Of a stretch of 5,251 bases of DNA, positions 4,969-5,251 are shown in pieces. The position numbers and the translations under genes are program-made. How positions within the stretch are numbered: position 1 is the stretch's first letter; the number at the start of each line of letters is the position of its first letter. Source of the stretch: an uncultured Angelakisella sp. (GTDB lineage: Bacteria > Bacillota > Clostridia > Oscillospirales > Ruminococcaceae). A model generated the notes under the pieces. The model searched no databases and had not been told where the DNA came from. It worked only from the letters and a program-made list of their open reading frames with translations. The stretch lies in assembly GCA_947564495.1 (NCBI GenBank), contig CANOCD010000110.1, positions 1 through 5,251 on the forward strand, in the 5' to 3' direction.

Positions 4969-5251
4969 TTATCCACCTTTTTGCATAAAAATACGATTTC
5001 GTGGAGAAAGGCGGGGTTTTGGGGGGAAAGAGGGGTTGGGGTGACAAGGTGGGATAACTATCTGTCTAAAAAGAACAAAGGCTCGCAGAGGGCAGAAAAA
5101 GTTCTCAACATCCCGACCGACCCCGGAACGGGACGGCGGGGAGGGGGGTTTGCACATTTTCCACCGGGTTTTCAACAGACCTTGTGGAAAGGAGAGTTGA
5201 AAGGGTGGAAAACTGAAGATTACCCCCGGAATATTTTCCTCGGCGGTGAGG
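4969..5251. other. Non-coding region with DnaA-box-like cluster (candidate origin region)
   Basis: No credible gene lies here. Several 9-mers resemble DnaA boxes (TTATCCACA and the TTTTCCACA/TTTTCAACA variants): TTATCCACC at 4969-4977, TTCTCAACA at 5102-5110, TTTTCCACC at 5157-5165, TTTTCAACA at 5169-5177. On the minus strand there are CTTTCCACA at 5183-5191, CTTTCAACT at 5195-5203 and TTTTCCACC at 5204-5212. The outer pair is identical and inverted, making a dyad over 5157-5212. Short A/T-rich stretches (4978-4999, 5067-5080) stand out from the GC-rich surroundings. An imperfect GC-rich hairpin lies at 5112-5140. This looks like sequence upstream of dnaA, but dnaA itself is not in view, and every box deviates from the strict consensus. 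It could instead be a regulatory region of a plus-strand gene beyond 5251. Confidence 0.4.

Noticed and set aside
3806..5044. A 412-codon plus-strand open frame overlapping greA and ogg
   Set aside because: It runs through the end of greA, the shared terminator and antisense to ogg, has low-complexity proline/glycine-rich translation and no binding site.
4886..5047. Longer ogg beginning at ATG 5047
   Set aside because: The extension contains the ogg promoter and inverted repeat, has no family similarity, and ATG 4885 has an ideal ribosome binding site.
5041..5070. GTGACA followed after 18 nt by TCTAAA, a possible plus-strand promoter
   Set aside because: The -10 match is poor and the spacing is off, and the downstream gene is not visible, so it cannot be supported.
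5112..5140. GC-rich imperfect hairpin, possible terminator or small RNA
   Set aside because: The stem is broken by mismatches and is not followed by a T-tract on either strand; no promoter points at it.
4969..5175. A 68-codon minus-strand open frame upstream of ogg
   Set aside because: It crosses the DnaA-box-like region, has no convincing binding site and shows no recognisable motif.

Overview
The window carries four complete genes of a GC-rich Gram-positive bacterium. Strong AGGAGG-type ribosome binding sites, consensus sigma-A-like promoters with 17-nt spacers, and the gene families fit a high-GC member of the Clostridia (the gut Oscillospiraceae would fit). That placement is inference; no taxonomic marker gene is present.

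Layout from left to right. Positions 1-54 hold the edge of a short palindromic repeat that abuts the stop codon of glgP (glycogen/maltodextrin phosphorylase, minus strand, 55-2457). glgP has its own promoter at 2510-2538. Upstream and on the same strand is a DUF1275 (YoaK-like) six-helix membrane protein gene (2593-3252), closed by a small intrinsic terminator at 2563-2592. A second, complete 80-bp copy of the repeat (3286-3365, flanked by TTA direct repeats) lies in the leader of the DUF1275 gene, just downstream of its likely promoter. Diverging from there, greA (3508-3993, plus strand) is driven by a perfect TTGACA-N17-TATAAT promoter. greA converges on ogg, an OGG1-type 8-oxoguanine DNA glycosylase (4058-4885, minus strand), and the two share a bidirectional hairpin terminator. 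The last 366 bp hold the ogg promoter, whose -35 box sits inside a perfect inverted repeat, followed by a non-coding stretch with a cluster of DnaA-box-like 9-mers arranged as a dyad. That stretch resembles a replication-origin region cut off by the window edge.

The genes do not form a pathway: each appears to be a separate transcription unit (carbon-store breakdown, unknown membrane protein, transcript-cleavage factor, oxidative DNA repair). The most interesting material is non-coding: a MITE-like palindromic repeat present twice in 3.4 kb at gene boundaries, the operator-like palindrome in the ogg promoter, and the origin-like right end. I see no CRISPR array, tRNA, rRNA, transposase gene or phage gene.
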